Assembly: GCA_032622095.1 (NCBI GenBank)
Contig: CP136061.1
Span: forward strand, 221,187,148-221,251,147
Source of the DNA: Siphonodentalium dalli
Taxonomy: Eukaryota > Mollusca > Scaphopoda > Gadilida > Siphonodentaliidae
DNA: 64,000 nucleotides
Direction of reading: 5' to 3'
Shown piece after piece: positions 12,635 through 26,519 of the stretch. The notes beneath the pieces were generated by a model. It was not told the origin of the DNA. It ran no database searches and worked only from the letters and a program-made list of their open reading frames with translations. Within the stretch, counting starts at the first letter, position 1, and each line of letters begins with the position of its first letter. The translations under genes and the position numbers were made by a program.

Positions 12635-14011
12635 CACCTGACAAAATAACATAGTAGTAGTATACCGATGATTGAACCAACATGCTCTTTCCATAGATAT
12701 ATAACGTCATGGCCTGAAGTGTATGGACTATGAAATGGACAGAACCTTTTGAAATGTGGTGTGAATTTGTCTTTATGCTTCATTTACAAGCACAATCTCA
12801 TCTTATATCAAGCGACCTTCACCTTCCATCTGGTTTCAAGCCACTGCGACCTTCACTTCCCATCTGATATTAATATCATCTGTGTGCCTCTTCTTCTGAA
12901 TCTGAAATTCAAAATGATTAAATTGTAGGCCCTGTTTGAACATCTGAAATGGGCCAGAAAATTTGTATCGTTCACCCTTGGGAACCTTATTTTAATTGGT
13001 ATCGTTCACTCGTGGGAGCCTTATTTTGATTGGTTTCCATATGGCAAGTTACCTGCATTGATCAAATAATTATTAGCAGATATCTTCTAACAATCGGCAA
13101 CTGAGTCGGCCGTTTGCTGCAATGAAAATTCTGACAACTTGTTTTTGAATATCATTTGAAATTTTTCCTATCCATGACAATAACAGTGTTTTTCATGTCA
13201 CGTGACTCTCGTTAAAAATTTGACATTTAAATACGAGAACAAGTTATGATCTTGTGTGTGAGAAACCAGCATAAGCACATGCTGTATATTGAATTAATGT
13301 ATTAGAGCAGACGATTGTCTCCTAGCAACTGCTATGCTCCTCCCACAATGACTGGCTGTGGAATCATCCATTGGCTACTGACTCCAAGACTTGACCATAT
13401 GGAAGTTACTTTGAATAAAATTTCCAAGTTTGTATCAATACTAATTTTCACCCATCTCAGTGTCTCAAATTGGGCCTGTCCTTGTAATGAGTTATTCTTG
13501 TTTGATTAGTGTGACTGTGCCTATCATGAATAATTGGAAATAAATTCATCTCAAGAAACAAAGTTTCTGATCATCGTAAGAAACAAAGTTTCTGAAACGT
13601 GGTGACGGGTAACTGTGGCGATGGGTAGCCACGGAAAACATAATATTCTGATTGAGTAACTGATTTGTGTATGTCATCATGAAATTAAAATCATTGTTGT
13701 GAATTCAAGTCACATGAATGTAATTTTGTCACACAACTATGAGTTGCTAAACACAATCATTTGAATAAATGTTACTCAAATCTCAATGAGATATGACAAA
13801 AGTGTATGAACTGAACGAAAACTACAAATACCTTATATTAAAGTGTTCTATACTATAAAGCTTTTTACAGAAGTATTTGTTGTTGGGTAGCTTTCTTTTC
13901 ATCAGACCATTCCAACTACATGCACTTGCAGATTTTGCATGAAAAACATATTATCAAGTTCACTTCTTTTATAGCTTCTACACTGCCTTTAGAAGCCAAG
14001 GTTACCAGATA
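12635..14011. other. Non-coding stretch with small direct duplications
   Basis: Short local duplications are visible: GTATCGTTCACTCGTGGG-like phrases near 12966 and 13002, and AGAAACAAAGTTTCTGA near 13554 and 13582. No gene or RNA is supported. Confidence 0.5.
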
Positions 14012-14224
14012 CAGTAATGCTCTAAGTAATCGACTCCTTAACCACAGCAGAATTATGGGTAAATTTTCAGGATTTAGTCGGAAATATGGCTTGTTGCCAT
14101 TCATCGGAAAGCTCTTCCCGAGAGCTTTCCGATGAATGGCAACAAGCCATATTTCTGACTAAATCCTGAAAAGTTACCCATAATTCAGCTGTGGTTAAGG
14201 AGTCGATTACTTAGAGCATTACTG
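14012..14224. mobile_element. Palindromic Tc1/mariner-like MITE, copy 3
   Basis: 213 bp, flanked by TA at 14010-14011 and 14225-14226, with CAGTAATGCTCTAAG termini and a nearly perfect palindrome centred near 14118. The overlapping frames on both strands at 13916-14135 are by-products of the palindrome. Confidence 0.87.
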
Positions 14225-14569
14225 TAGCTCATCGATATACTACTCTCAATGAATATGTAGAAGTAATTTAACTATTTCTTGGCAGATAATGGTCTGAGAC
14301 TATTGAACCGACTAGCTACGCCTAGCAATAACAATGCAGTGTTTTTCTCTTAATTTAGGTCATCTTTATTTGGTTATCAAAAAGTGGAATATTAAGATGG
14401 ATGCCTCTTTCTACATTTCTGAATTTCATCATCAAGCAAGACAATACAGTTTGTTTGTGTTCTGCTCATGGTGTAACATGGGCAGGAATGATCAGTTGAA
14501 AGAAGAGCTACCCAATATAAGAGTGTACCTCTGGAATACATGTATTAGCTATGATCAGAAATACAAGTA

Positions 14570-14756
14570 CAGTAATGTCTTAAATAATCGACCCCAAAAC
14601 CACTGCAGAATTATGGGGAAATTTTTCAGGATTTAGTGGGAACTATGGCTTGTTGCCATTCATTGGATGGCAGCAAGCCATATTTCTGACTAAATCCTGA
14701 AAAAAAATTCCCATAATTCTGCTGTTGTTAAGGGTCATATACTTCAGGCATTACTG
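14570..14756. mobile_element. Palindromic Tc1/mariner-like MITE, copy 4, diverged
   Basis: 187 bp, flanked by TA. The termini begin CAGTAATG. The arms are shorter and more diverged than in the other three copies, and the tip of the hairpin (GAAAGCTCTC) is missing. It lies only 345 bp from copy 3. Confidence 0.82.
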
Positions 14757-17700
14757 TAATCTCTGTAAATTGAATTGAAGCGACACTTTTGGCTACCTTC
14801 AGCCAGGATGTCATAATTCAGGTAATATTTTCAGTCAACACTGAGCAAATATACGGAGCATTTCTTGTATTCCTATCATAGACAGATGCATCTCCAGCAT
14901 AATACAGGGTTATCATTTATTGCCTATTTTCTTTGTCACACAATACTAATACAGCCAAACCCACTGAAACTCAGCTACATTATAACCCCTTGTTATGTCA
15001 TTGGGGTGGGTCATGTTGTATCCAGTGCCTGTGAATTTTAAAATTAAAATGTTTTCACACAAAAAAATATATGAAATAGAAATTTCATTAATATGAATCT
15101 CAAACCTGACTTATGTTCATCAAGGCCGGGAACCTACATCATAATCTGCTAAAATATGGCATCAAGATGTCTCACATCGAATGAGTATTCATAGATTTCT
15201 TCACCTTTGTAAATGACTGAACAAAAAAAGATAGCAAATGAGCTATGTATCACTTTTTGCTAGTTTACTATGAATCCAGTCCCCATACAAAATAAATATG
15301 ACTGTTGAGAAGTGAATTATGTCCATTTTTTGAGGTTATGAAATTTGAACGCAAAATCTCCTTTAAAGAAATATGAGACGCGGTTTTTGCAGAATCCGAC
15401 ATGAGTTGGGATTTACCTTGCTAATATCATTGGAAATTATAGAAATAAACAAATGTTGAAAATGCCAGTCATGACAGCTTGCCGCCATTTTCGACCAAAT
15501 CATGAGACAGGTTCCCGCTCCTGGCGATAGCATTATCACATGCACTCGTATTTGAATGACTTAAAGTGCGATTTTCATCCTCAGCCCTAAATTCGTCCGC
15601 CATATGAAAACTTGATCTCGATCATTCTCTCTGGTATGATAGCCAACATTCCCGTTTTAGTATCTGTGTTAAGTTATAGATTGCCTGCTCGTATCATATA
15701 TATCATGTGATCATCACAGGTCACCATTCAATGCGTGACTACCGTGTGTCACGTGTCACCATTCATCCAGACTGAGAATACATGTTGCTAAATAAACTGT
15801 ATAAAAGTTCATCCATTCTTGTCTCATATTTGTCCACTCTCTGCCGGTATGGCACACAAGCAGGGTTATCTCTGGTCGGAGAATTATTTTGGCCATTTCT
15901 GAAAGTTTTTGCCCATTTTTCAGAACATTTTGCCAAATTAAAAACCAAAATATGGGATCATGGAGAAAACTGCACAAAAAAAAAAAATTTAAAGAAACTC
16001 ACTTGACTCACTTAAAGACAGTATAACATTCTAGCAGCTAATCGTCATTATTTGATAAGTAAGCATGTATGAAATTTGATAAATTGTTATTCCTACACAG
16101 GCGAGCAATGCCTATTACGGTAATTTACCTGTTAATGAATTAAGGGTTTCATGGAGAGCTTATGATAATTTGAGGTAAGTTCAGACTCATAGTCATATTA
16201 AGTTCACACTTATAGTCATATTCACTGGATGACTATTTTATAAACTATATGCGATACATTTCTTAGCAGCTCAAAGCACTGGGTATCTGCTATCTTTTAT
16301 AGTTTCACACATTTTGTCCAACATCCTAGATTGGATAAAACTCACCCGGTATAAACCACATGGTTTGTAAAATAGTCTACTTGGTGAATATGACTGCAGG
16401 TTTATAATTAATAAACCCAGTCAGTGTCCACATGCTCCCTCCTCTGATTGGGTACTACTACCTAAATATCCAACTTGTTGTGAATGCATCTGCAACAAAC
16501 CCCACCAACCATCGACCCCTTTGACTTCTCCAAACTTTTCAACTGGAATTTCTAAGATTTTACAGGTTTTTCAACTTTCATAAAATTTGACCATACAATT
16601 TTTAGAGGGGTTCACAATTATTCACTCACATACAGAGCCATGATCGAACACTTTGTACTGAGCCAATGACTCCCATGTATGGCCTATGTAAGTATGTATG
16701 TACTCGCATATGTTGCTGGTACCTATGCTTACAACTTAAAGTTCAATTTTATAGAGTAATATTTCAACCAGTGTCAAATATATATCTTCGATGCATGATT
16801 AATATATCCAACATTCGTGTTTTGTAAATGTGGGGGGGGGGCATATTTGCCATTGGGGATGGGGGCTTCTCACGCACCCTACTACCCCATCGTACTGCAG
16901 GACTATCCATATGCGCCAAATTTTGTTTAGGAAACACAAGTAATAATAGAAGAAAAAAATCATTTCTGGTCCCCATTTTGACAGCCATCTTGATAGGGGA
17001 GTATCAACTTTTGCCATAAAAGGTGAAACGACGCCATAACATACATACATTGGCATACATTTCGCAGGATATTCTTTCTAAAATTGAGATAAAACTGACA
17101 GCCATATTGGATACCATCTTGATTTATTCACAAACATTGTCACTTCTAGAAGCACCATGTTATGGCAATCCAGCTCCCACAATGTCGCCAACCTCTGACG
17201 AGTTATCGAGCCGAGAACATTTCTGGTAGATATTGATGACAATCATGTGGAATAAAAACTTTATGCGATAATTTTTACATCACACGAAAATCCAGGGTCG
17301 GCTGGACTAATAATGAGAATTACAACAGCAAGTTATGGCTGGCCAGATTACACAAACTGTTACCCGCCACGTGCCAACAATGGGATTACAAATATACCCG
17401 TTCATGATCCCACATGCTAACATGAACACGTTCAGAATTTAATTTACTTATAAAACAATTCAGTGCCATGTGTCCCGCCAATGAACTCTATATTCATACA
17501 ACATCATGGGGGTATTCGAGGACATCCAGTTTTGTCGTCAGTCGTGACGTGATTAATTCTGCAATTAACCTGCTAGTGACCGTGAAGCATTGATCTTATT
17601 CCAGTTAAGCCGTTTGTCGATGACCGGACATTGCACTCGTTAAGTTCTTCCTACCATAGACGAAGAACGGATTTTTAGTCTATGTCCCTACTCTTCTGAC

Positions 17701-18344
17701 GTGCTAACGTGATAGGCCCGGTAGTGCCAATATAAGTGTCTGTCGAATTTACTGTAAAATATATGGGACAAACATAGACACACATGCGCATATAATTATA
17801 GTGGTATATACTGTATCACCGAAATTTCCAATGTCCTTCAAAATCAAAGGGTTTAAATTCTACATATGACATCAGTCTCATCAGTGTGAAAATTTAAAAT
17901 TTAAGATTATGTATGCTATATAACGCTAGCCCCATAATCAAACCATGTATAGGCTCCTAAAATAGCATTGAACGTTGAAAACAGCCTTTACCTATTCAGA
18001 CGGGACCCGGTGCCGAAATGATCCGATATTAGCTTATGTTATTGAGATAAGTGCACGGATCGATCCGGCCAAGCATTATGACTGATAAATGATATGGAAT
18101 GACTTTCACTAAGAGTGACTTTCACATGCAGTGAAATCTTCGTAATTGAATTCGACTTTCAGAAATCGAGCCAGCCACGTTCTAGATATAGCGAAAACGG
18201 CCTAGTGGTCGATTAGAAATAGAAATAAAAATAGCAGAAAAGTTCGATCGAGTTGCAGAGAAGGAATTCATTGTTGGAATTTTATTTCTGCATCTGTATG
18301 GAACATTATTCTCGCGGTTAAATTGACGATGATTCGCGGTATAT
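14757..18344. other. Non-coding stretch with simple repeats
   Basis: Contains an A tract near 15976-15988 and a 10-G run at 16832-16841. Several 60-85 codon frames occur at 15756-16006 and 16764-17229, but they overlap on both strands and show no recognisable domain. Nothing else is supported. Confidence 0.5.
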
Positions 18345-18716
18345 TTAAAGTAAGCGGCGTGGTGGGTATATTGCTGTTAAAATATTCACATCCATTAAAC
18401 CACCATAAACAGAAAGAATATTAAAATATAGACATATTTTGTTCTTATACGAATTATAAATTTCGCGTAAATAGTATGCTATTGTCAAGTCCATACGCTT
18501 AGTTATGTAAACAAAAGCAAAAAACGTTACAGACCTGGCTTTTGTTTACATAACACAGCGTATGAACTTGACAATAATATAATATTTACGCGATATTTAT
18601 TATTGGTATAAGAACAAAACATGTATATAATTTATTAGTCTTTCTTTTTGTTGCAGTTTTAACGCGTGTGACTATTTTAGCAGCATACCCAACACGAAGG
18701 TCATCCGTGCCTTTAA
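18345..18716. mobile_element. TTAA-target foldback MITE, copy 1
   Basis: A 372-bp element between TTAA at 18345-18348 and TTAA at 18713-18716. The right terminus, read inward, starts AGGCACGGATGACCTTCG. The left terminus is a diverged version. Long inverted arms (about 18394-18535 and 18535-18665) share AAACAGAAAGAATATTAAA and ACATATTTTGTTCTTATA on opposite strands. A related element is at 20064-20565, and a half copy is at 37965-38165. Confidence 0.78.
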
Positions 18717-18939
18717 TTGACTCTAAAATTTGGCAAATGTTTTTGCCACTTGAAAATAACCACACAATGCCTTTAACAACTATGAGCAGCAGCAGCTCGA
18801 TAAAACAATCTTTAAAAAAACAGTATTTTTTATTTCTTGAAGATACAAAACTATATATACAAATCGATCAATTTCACTTTCGAAATTATATAAATTTTCC
18901 GTTTCTACCTGTCTGTACTGATAGTTCATGACTGGGCAT
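18717..18939. other. Spacer, nothing recognised
   Basis: AT-rich sequence between two inverted-repeat structures. Confidence 0.4.
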
Positions 18940-19034
18940 AGTCCCAGTCTTCTCGTACTAAAACCAGCTAAGATATTGGACCGGCACCTCCATCCCAATA
19001 TCTTAGCCGGTTTTAGTACGAGAAGACTTGGACT
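18940..19034. repeat. Hairpin with 40-bp arms and 15-nt loop
   Basis: Arm 18940-18979 is complementary to arm 18995-19034 at 38 of 40 positions. The loop is 18980-18994. Arm sequence includes TCTTCTCGTACTAAAACC and GCTAAGATATTGG. It is not part of the neighbouring TTAA element and no target duplication is obvious. It could be a small foldback element or, if transcribed, a pre-miRNA-like RNA. I cannot decide which. Confidence 0.8.
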
Positions 19035-20063
19035 AGACTGGGCACAGCATGGCGGGTACAATCTAGCATTGGCACACATTCAGTTTAGTTGCTGGATGGG
19101 TATAGCAAATTAAACTTACTTGAATCATGTATTTTCGAAATGTGCATACAGTCTTTGTAAATTGAAAATGCTTTTACGGAGCACATGCCCATTTGTTTTT
19201 AAATAAAACGTGTAAAATTATCAAAGAGATTGAAATTTCCATAGCTATTTTTATCTCCAGATTAAATAAGGTAGCGTCCACATCGCCGGACGACAGCCTG
19301 TTAACTGACATAACACAATGCATATCCTTATTACATATATGTCACGTCCTGGTGGCAACATTAACTTGAACATGATTAACTAATTACTTTAAACATCGTC
19401 CATCAGCATTCATTTCACGTCACAGGGGGTAGGTATTGTTTTATTATTCCGATGTCTCCGTATGTATCCCATGTACATTGACTGGGAGACTTAAGCATAT
19501 ACCGGTATATCGCCGTCCCTATTCGCATTCATGACCCAATGCATGCATGCATATATTCGATTCGAGATTCCATTCGATTCGCGAATATCACCCCTGATTG
19601 GATTCGAGATCCGATTCGACTGCAAATCACCAATTCGCAGGACCCTATATACTGGTGCCATTCTGTTTCCACCGGCATAATTGCTGTTGACAGGAGGGGC
19701 AACTGTCTTTCATAGCGCCCACTGCTACCGGCGCCCGGATCTTTGCATTTGAATTGTCCTGTAATTGCGGTATAGTACACAGACAACGTACACATTGTAC
19801 TCTTGCAGTCGATGAACTTTGAATATAATATATAGAAGTCGGTTGATTATCATTCGTGTGTGCTTTGGCAAATTCCGATGTCTTCAGACTATATAGTATC
19901 TCAAATACCCGAAATATCCACAAAACTCTGCGCATAATCAGTGCCAGAATCCTAAAATAATCGAACGTCATCATAATCTTATGTAATAATTGCCACATGT
20001 TTTCATAGACATCTTTCTCATATATATTATAGAGAATATGGAAGCAAGCATTTCATGGATTGT
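19035..20063. other. Non-coding stretch
   Basis: Includes short direct repeats of GATTCGAGATTCCATTCG type near 19557-19620. A 117-codon minus-strand frame at 19645-19998 overlaps another frame and shows no known motif. No other feature seen. Confidence 0.45.
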
Positions 20064-20565
20064 TTAAAGGCACGGTTGGCCTTAATTGTCGAAAATATTC
20101 ATATTTGTTCCAAACACCGTAAACAGAAAAACGTTAAAACGCATACAGTTTCGTTCATATATACCATGACCATCGCGTAAACAGCATGTTATCATAAATA
20201 CTTACTATATTTTACATAAGCAAGAGCCTGATTGTGTTACAGAAAACAGCACAGTGTCACTGGCTAATCACACACAAATGATATAAACGCTCTTTATTAG
20301 TTCCATATCAGGAATTCAGCAACAAAGAACGCTCTTTATGTTTACCATCATAATATAAACAAACACCAGAAAAGTAACTTTTTATGCTTATGTTTACATA
20401 ACAATGGTCAAAGAAATGACAATGACATACTGTTTATGCGATATTTCTTATTTGTATACGGACAAAGTCTGTCTACATTTTGATGTTCTTTCTGTTTGTG
20501 GCGGTTTTTGATGGGTGGACATATTTTCACAGGATACCCACCGCCAAGGCCAACCGTATCTTTAA
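20064..20565. mobile_element. TTAA-target foldback MITE, copy 2
   Basis: A 502-bp element between TTAA at 20064-20067 and TTAA at 20562-20565. The termini, read inward, are AGGCACGGTTGGCCTT and AGATACGGTTGGCCTT. Inverted arms share AAACAGAAA and CGCGTAAACAG-type segments with the element at 18345. The centre carries two AACGCTCTTTAT phrases near 20287 and 20327. Confidence 0.82.
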
Positions 20566-23500
20566 GCAGAAACTCAAAGTAACCAAAGTCCTATTTCATG
20601 CGACTGATCTTAAGAGGAATTGAAAATATTCATATAGAAACAAGGGGGTCATGTCATGTATAAAACAATATACTTGTTGTGAATTTCTGGGTCAAAATTG
20701 GGAATGAACCTAACTATTTCCCATTGGGAATGGGGCCCACTTTCGCGACCCCTTATAGTATCGTTGCCAAAACCAAATCCACGAGTCTCACATTGAGGTG
20801 CTCTGTCTTGAAAACTAACTGGTTTATAAGAACTCACTAACTGATGCTGGGCAAAATGACGGATGAGCTATATTAACAGAAATGACCCCATAATGGACGG
20901 TGGTCAATGATTTCAGTGGTAAGTATCGGGTGCTTCAGACATGAAGACCCCGTCAATTGCAAACGTACGTGATGGATCACACTCATTTGGTGATTGGATT
21001 TGTTGTGACACGATGATGTATGGCTATACCGAGGGCATTGCCCTGAGAGTCCGAGCGAAAATCAATTCTTCCACATCGGCTTGTCAAGCTTTTGTGACAC
21101 ACTTTTGTACTGAAGATCCAAGAAGACATAAATTAGCAAGAACCAGGACTAACTTGTCGCGATACAGACATAATTATTCAGATATATTTCCCATTACTGG
21201 ACCGTCGCAGTAAAGTGTTTCAAATTAGCACAACATTTACCCGAGAGCGAACGAGGGGTGAGCAATTTTGTCCGCAACAGCGAAAAAAAAAATAAAAATA
21301 AAAAACAATCCTCCCTATTTTCAGGGTCAAATCAACAACAAATCCAATCGCCAATGTATGTATGTATGTATGCGTGTGTGTGTATGTATGTATGTATGTT
21401 TGTATGCATGTATGTATGTATGTATCCCCATAAACTGTGCACACATCAAACCAGTAAGTACATGTATAATAATTCTTCCCGGCATAGATGCATGCTCTTC
21501 AAAACTTGAAACCGTCCTTGTCAACTGTACTTTTTAAAGTGTTTAGTAAATGACGTTGGATGTAGGCCTAGAGAACCTCATCTCTGTAGCAGATCTTTCT
21601 CATGTCAATAACAATTATTGGCACACGTGTCGTGCCCAGACCACAGACCATCATGAATGAAATGCTTATTTTACAGTTTGATTGTCTAGCTCTCTGTAAA
21701 AGGACACGTTGTGTCAATAGCACTGATATACCAGTCCAGAATGTTACGTACTCCCAAAATAAGCTATATATCTAACATGCGGCTTACATGCTTTCAATAC
21801 ATTTGTGCAACAGAGAACGTTGGTTAGTAAAAACGACAAGAGCCACGTGCTGTGTCTGTTTACTAGTATTACAGGCACGAAAAGAGATGGAAACTGAGTT
21901 CACATTTTTTTTACAGAAATCATGTTGGTCATCACGATCAGGTGTCATTCCTCTCCGATGATAAAAATGAAATACCATTTAATCAAACTAGCAGGTTCAT
22001 TAACTCACCCCTGTGGCTAAAGGAATGGCAATTGTATAACATCATTGGAGATGCAGAAACGTGTACGTTATATACATGTAGTATATCTTCAAGTTTGCAG
22101 TTTGGACGATGGGTGCTGATAGATATTATAGTTGCAGATGACACCGATCATCCTATCCGCCCGTTGAACAACAGAAGTGAAAGCTTGTCAGATTTTCATT
22201 TCAAGTTAGAAGCACACAACGCCTGTCAGAATGACTCATAAATCTGGAAAGGCGTTATCTTTCGCTAACAGTTTGGTGCAACAACGTTTTCTCTCCATGC
22301 ATACCAGTTCCAGCTGAGGCGGATATTACACACACAGAACATTGAATAAATTGGCTTGATGTGGGAATATTAAGGAATATTAAGACACAACAAATCGTAC
22401 ACGCAATGATACACACAGGATCACCGATGCCACATGAACGTAGATAGCCTATGTGTTACGCAAAAGGGAATATTGAATACGAGAAAAACGATTTTTCAAG
22501 AAAGAGTTGTGTTGATCTTGCATCGCCGGCACTTACGACCAAAACCCCACTCCATTATTATCTTGTGTGGGGGGGGGGGCACACACCATCAAATGCCCAG
22601 GAACACGATATAGTGCACATAGGTATCATTTTGAATAATATATCCGCATAATGGTGCATTTCTATCCACACATGTTTTACCGAAATGTGCGTAACACGGA
22701 ATTTTCGATCGACTTGGAGTAAAGAAAGAATATAGAATGATTGAACAGAATTTTCATTTACCTTTTTAGTAATAAAGGAAATAATTTCAATTTGAAACCA
22801 CCGACCCGAGTGACCATATAGACATATTATGTTACCCCCCCCCCCCCCCTTGCGTGGAGCACAGATCTCTGCTCATCGGGCTCCTTTCCAGCTTCGCCAT
22901 CACTGGGTTGCCAATGTGATGGCCTTATGTCACAGCCTTAATGCACCTTACGGACTGGACCACCGATTCCCGTATCTTTCATGGCAACGTGAGAGAATAT
23001 TGATTATATGTATAAAATGACATTGAGGTTGCAATAGTATACAGATTCCCAACCAATCGGATTAATCTCTACATCATTTGCAGGTACAGATGACCATGCA
23101 TAGTAAGTGTAAAGCATGTTTGATTCTGAAGTAGATACAACTTCGTTGGAACAATTGCGCACTGGTAGTGGGAATGATTGTGGTGGCAAATAGTAGTGGC
23201 TACAATACATGTTTAACTATTGGCATCGATAGCGGGCAACCAGAGAGCAGTTTCGACGTTCCCCTGAGCAGAACTTAATATTTGACCATTTTCTGCGGCC
23301 ATTTTGGTAGCCATCTTCAAATATTGAATCGTTGTCTGCCGTACACACACCTTCCAAAAACAGATATGTTGGAATCAGTTATGTATATCGGCGCCGAATT
23401 CGAATTCGAAAATCTAATATTCTTCCGAAAAATTTATTGTTTGTATAGGGTAGGTGTCGAAAAACAGTCGAAAACAAAATGACCAAAACGGAACAAAATT

Positions 23501-24049
23501 TGGATCGAGGGGTAGGTGGGTCCTTAAAATGACTCAAAGGCAAAAAACAAACTATCATATATACGTGTATATAAGTGACCAATTTTGAATGGGCATTCCA
23601 TGCAATATTAAAGATTAAGAGTTTTATGTGAAGCAACTCTCTTGGTGAGTTGGGGAAAACAAAATGTCAGAGCTATGGGAGTTAACACTCTTCATCTAAA
23701 GATGCAATTCCACTAATTGGAACTTCTGTTTTTCTTTTCACAGAAACTCCATATTTCCACTATCGACCGATATATATCCATACCACAAACAACGGGTTAA
23801 ACTACCTCATTGTGTAGGTTCATTTGTTACACCTGTCGCAACAATAAACAAATTTACGACCAATTTATACGGCCATTTAACGGACATCGGCCTTTAAATA
23901 ATACCTGGCGGACATACACTAGCTATATATATCCCATTAAAAGGCAGGTCGCATGAAACATGTGATATTGTTATATGTTTGTTGGTCGAATTACCAGGGA
24001 GACAATATGTCCATGTTTTAGAATTATTGCCTCCCACATAATAGTACAT
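20566..24049. other. Non-coding stretch with microsatellite and G/C homopolymers
   Basis: A GTAT/TG microsatellite lies at 21353-21425. G11 lies at 22569-22579 and C15 at 22835-22849. A 99-codon plus-strand frame at 21942-22241 has ordinary amino-acid composition but no recognisable domain, and its context does not support a gene. Confidence 0.5.
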
Positions 24050-24650
24050 TCATCGGGTCGTGGGTGGTTGGTGTGTGGGGTGTGGGGGGGGGGGGGTCTC
24101 ATGCACAGCAACTTTGGTCCAATTTTTTTTACCTGACACAACATTAGTTGGAAACTTCACACCAACAGTAGGTTGAAATTGTTATCGTTGGATTTTCCAA
24201 CAATTTATTAGTGGGGAATTTGTTGTTTTTAGTCCAATTTAACATTTGCATATTTTCCTACAATTGGTCACAATTTTGACTGAAATGGCATCAGTTGGAA
24301 AATTTCGAACAATTGGAAAGCTTGAGGCCAGTCTAGATGCCAGGAGTTGGCAAATTTCCGTGTTCAGATTTCAAAATGTTCTCATACTGGGTCGAACGCA
24401 GTGGATTCTGCCCAGCCTACTATACTGTTTCATTTTAGAATATAGGCTATACCGTCCAAACATGTGAGGGAACAGTTGAGAAATATCAAAACCCAAATGA
24501 GGTGCAAATGGAATTACGCAAACGTGTGAGTTTGGTATATATATGGTTTAATGGGGGATGAAGTTGGAAATTTCAAGGTGGACACCCCCCCCCCCCCCCC
24601 ACGGATACCCTATAGCCACATCCCTGATAATCATGTATATATGTTGTGAA
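24050..24650. repeat. Dispersed repeat block with G and C homopolymers
   Basis: G13 lies at 24084-24096 and C16 at 24585-24600. The segment at 24107-24190 (with ACCTGACACAACATTAG and AGTTGGAAACTTC) is related to 30750-30835. The segment at 24567-24640 (with GGAAATTTCAAGGTGG, then a C tract, then CCTATAGCCACATCCCTGA) is related to 58330-58392 and, inverted, to 61085-61135. It is therefore a dispersed family of unknown type. Confidence 0.55.
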
Positions 24651-25104
24651 ATTTCACCTCTTAGTCATCTGCCCAATTAAAGTATAGCATATACGAATCT
24701 TCTGACGAGCTATATGTCCGTTCAAAGAGAAAGTTTTTTTAAGTATAGATAAACATTATACCATGTCGTCGCTAATCACACAGTGCGTACATACCTATCT
24801 TTATATTTAAGAAGCCCTTGAAAGCGCCTATGTTCGTTTGAGGTCTCGGTCGCCTGAAAGACTTTTCCAATAAATAATTGACTTCGTGACTTGCCCATTC
24901 CTTGGCATTGTTGTCAGCATGAAAGTGGATTAAACATTTTAGAACATGCTTGTGACGTCATTACAACTATTTGCACCATAAGATATTGTCAACACCATTC
25001 GTCGTTAGCAATGAACAATTATATGGAAAATGCCTTTGGAAGTTGGAAGCATATATAGTAAGAGGGTGTTTGGTTAACTGCACACAGAGATAAAATGGTT
25101 CCCT
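24651..25104. other. Non-coding stretch
   Basis: No repeat or gene recognised. Confidence 0.4.
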
Positions 25105-25215
25105 GGGGAACCAAAAACTGGTTCCTAAATTGGTTTGTCCCAGTAGGAGAACCAAACGAAAAACCCAGCAGACATCTTTTGGTTCTTCGTGGAGAACCAA
25201 CATAAAGAACCAGGC
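25105..25215. repeat. Cluster of GGTTC / GAACC inverted motifs
   Basis: Alternating GGTTC and GAACC pentamers occur in about 110 bp: TGGTTCCCTGGGGAACCA, CTGGTTCCTAAA, GAGAACCAAACG, TTGGTTCTTCGTGG, AGAACCAACA and GAACCAGG. The pattern can fold into several alternative short hairpins. Confidence 0.55.
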
Positions 25216-26519
25216 ATATGTATATATATGTATATAATTATATTGTTCTACTTTACACTTTGTTTCTCCTAGTTATGATACGAGCAATAGAGTTACCCCC
25301 GTCAACAATATATACAATGATTATAGAGTATAAATATGAATTGAAAACAGTCCAGGCATGTGCGCATTGGTATTTAAAAAGGAATGATTCTGGATCTATA
25401 TAGTCTTCCCCAAATCATCTGAACCCGGCATTAAAATCACCTCTGCTGTAAATATAATCTGCATAGTATAGTATATCACGATGAGTGTATGCTGGTGACG
25501 CGGGGGGGGGGGGGGGGGGGGGGCTTGCAGTCAGTTCGTGGTGGTGGTGGTGGTGGGGGGGGGGGGGGTCGATCTCGTTAAATGTCCCGGCCATACCATG
25601 TAGATAAGAAGCCAACGAGACAGACGACAAAATAATGTAATGCTATCTTATCTATTTATCGTGCAGATGACTGACTGACATATATATATATTTATACAGG
25701 TCGACCGTATATGACCTGTGCGGTCATGTCCTCCCAAGCGTACAATTGCATGCACGCATGCACGTGCGTGTTGTCGACTTGTTGACATGATTGTGCTATA
25801 TATATAACAGAGGAAAAAACCAAACCAAACGATAATAAAATTCGCACACGAGCACGCACCAACCTTTCACACTGCATTTCACATAATAATTATATCCACT
25901 CTCTCCTCATATTATTGCGTTACTCAAACTATCCCCAGGACAAGGTCTCTTTATGCCACAATGACCATAAAAAGGCGACATGACCCGAACTATTTGCCGA
26001 GGTGGAGGTGGGTGGAATATTATCCCAAAACAAACACAGGTGACTCAGCATTCGTATATAATTTCTCGGAAATTCGAGCGACGTTATAGATTCATTGTTT
26101 TGATATTACGGTTTAGTTCCTTGGCGATAATGACGAATTGGGGACAGGCCCAGGTGCGTGGCTAGATGGTACCCATGGCGGTGTTCAACTTGGAATTTCC
26201 ACATGCACACCATTTGAATAAAACCGAGATGTCCAAGGCAGGGAAATTCCCTTTGCACCCCTTGGATCAGAATATTCCATCTGGTACCCCCAAGCTTTCA
26301 ATTGAACCGAAAACGACGGAATTTCTCACTGGTGGCAATTTGAGTAAAAAAAACGACAGAGAGCACGAAAATAATCGACTTTTGGTCTAAAATCAACACA
26401 TTTCATTTCATCACTAAAGACATAAGCATTCGGAGAGATTATAAAAATATTTTTGATGTAATAACACGCTTCGCGCTTGTATTGTTACTACAAAATTTAA
26501 TAATGCGACGGATCTGATT
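25216..26519. other. Non-coding stretch with long G tracts
   Basis: Contains G22 at 25502-25523, then a GGT run ending in G14 at 25555-25568, and a TATATA run near 25680-25690. Frames at 25415-25630 (proline and histidine runs) are translations of the G tracts on the other strand. Confidence 0.6.

Noticed and set aside
17560-17580. A Helitron 3' end (AACCTGCTAG followed by T)
   Set aside because: No hairpin lies upstream and no Helitron interior is present.
21942-22241. 99-codon plus-strand frame with ordinary composition
   Set aside because: No domain, splice context or neighbouring exon. The length is within chance expectation for this amount of DNA.
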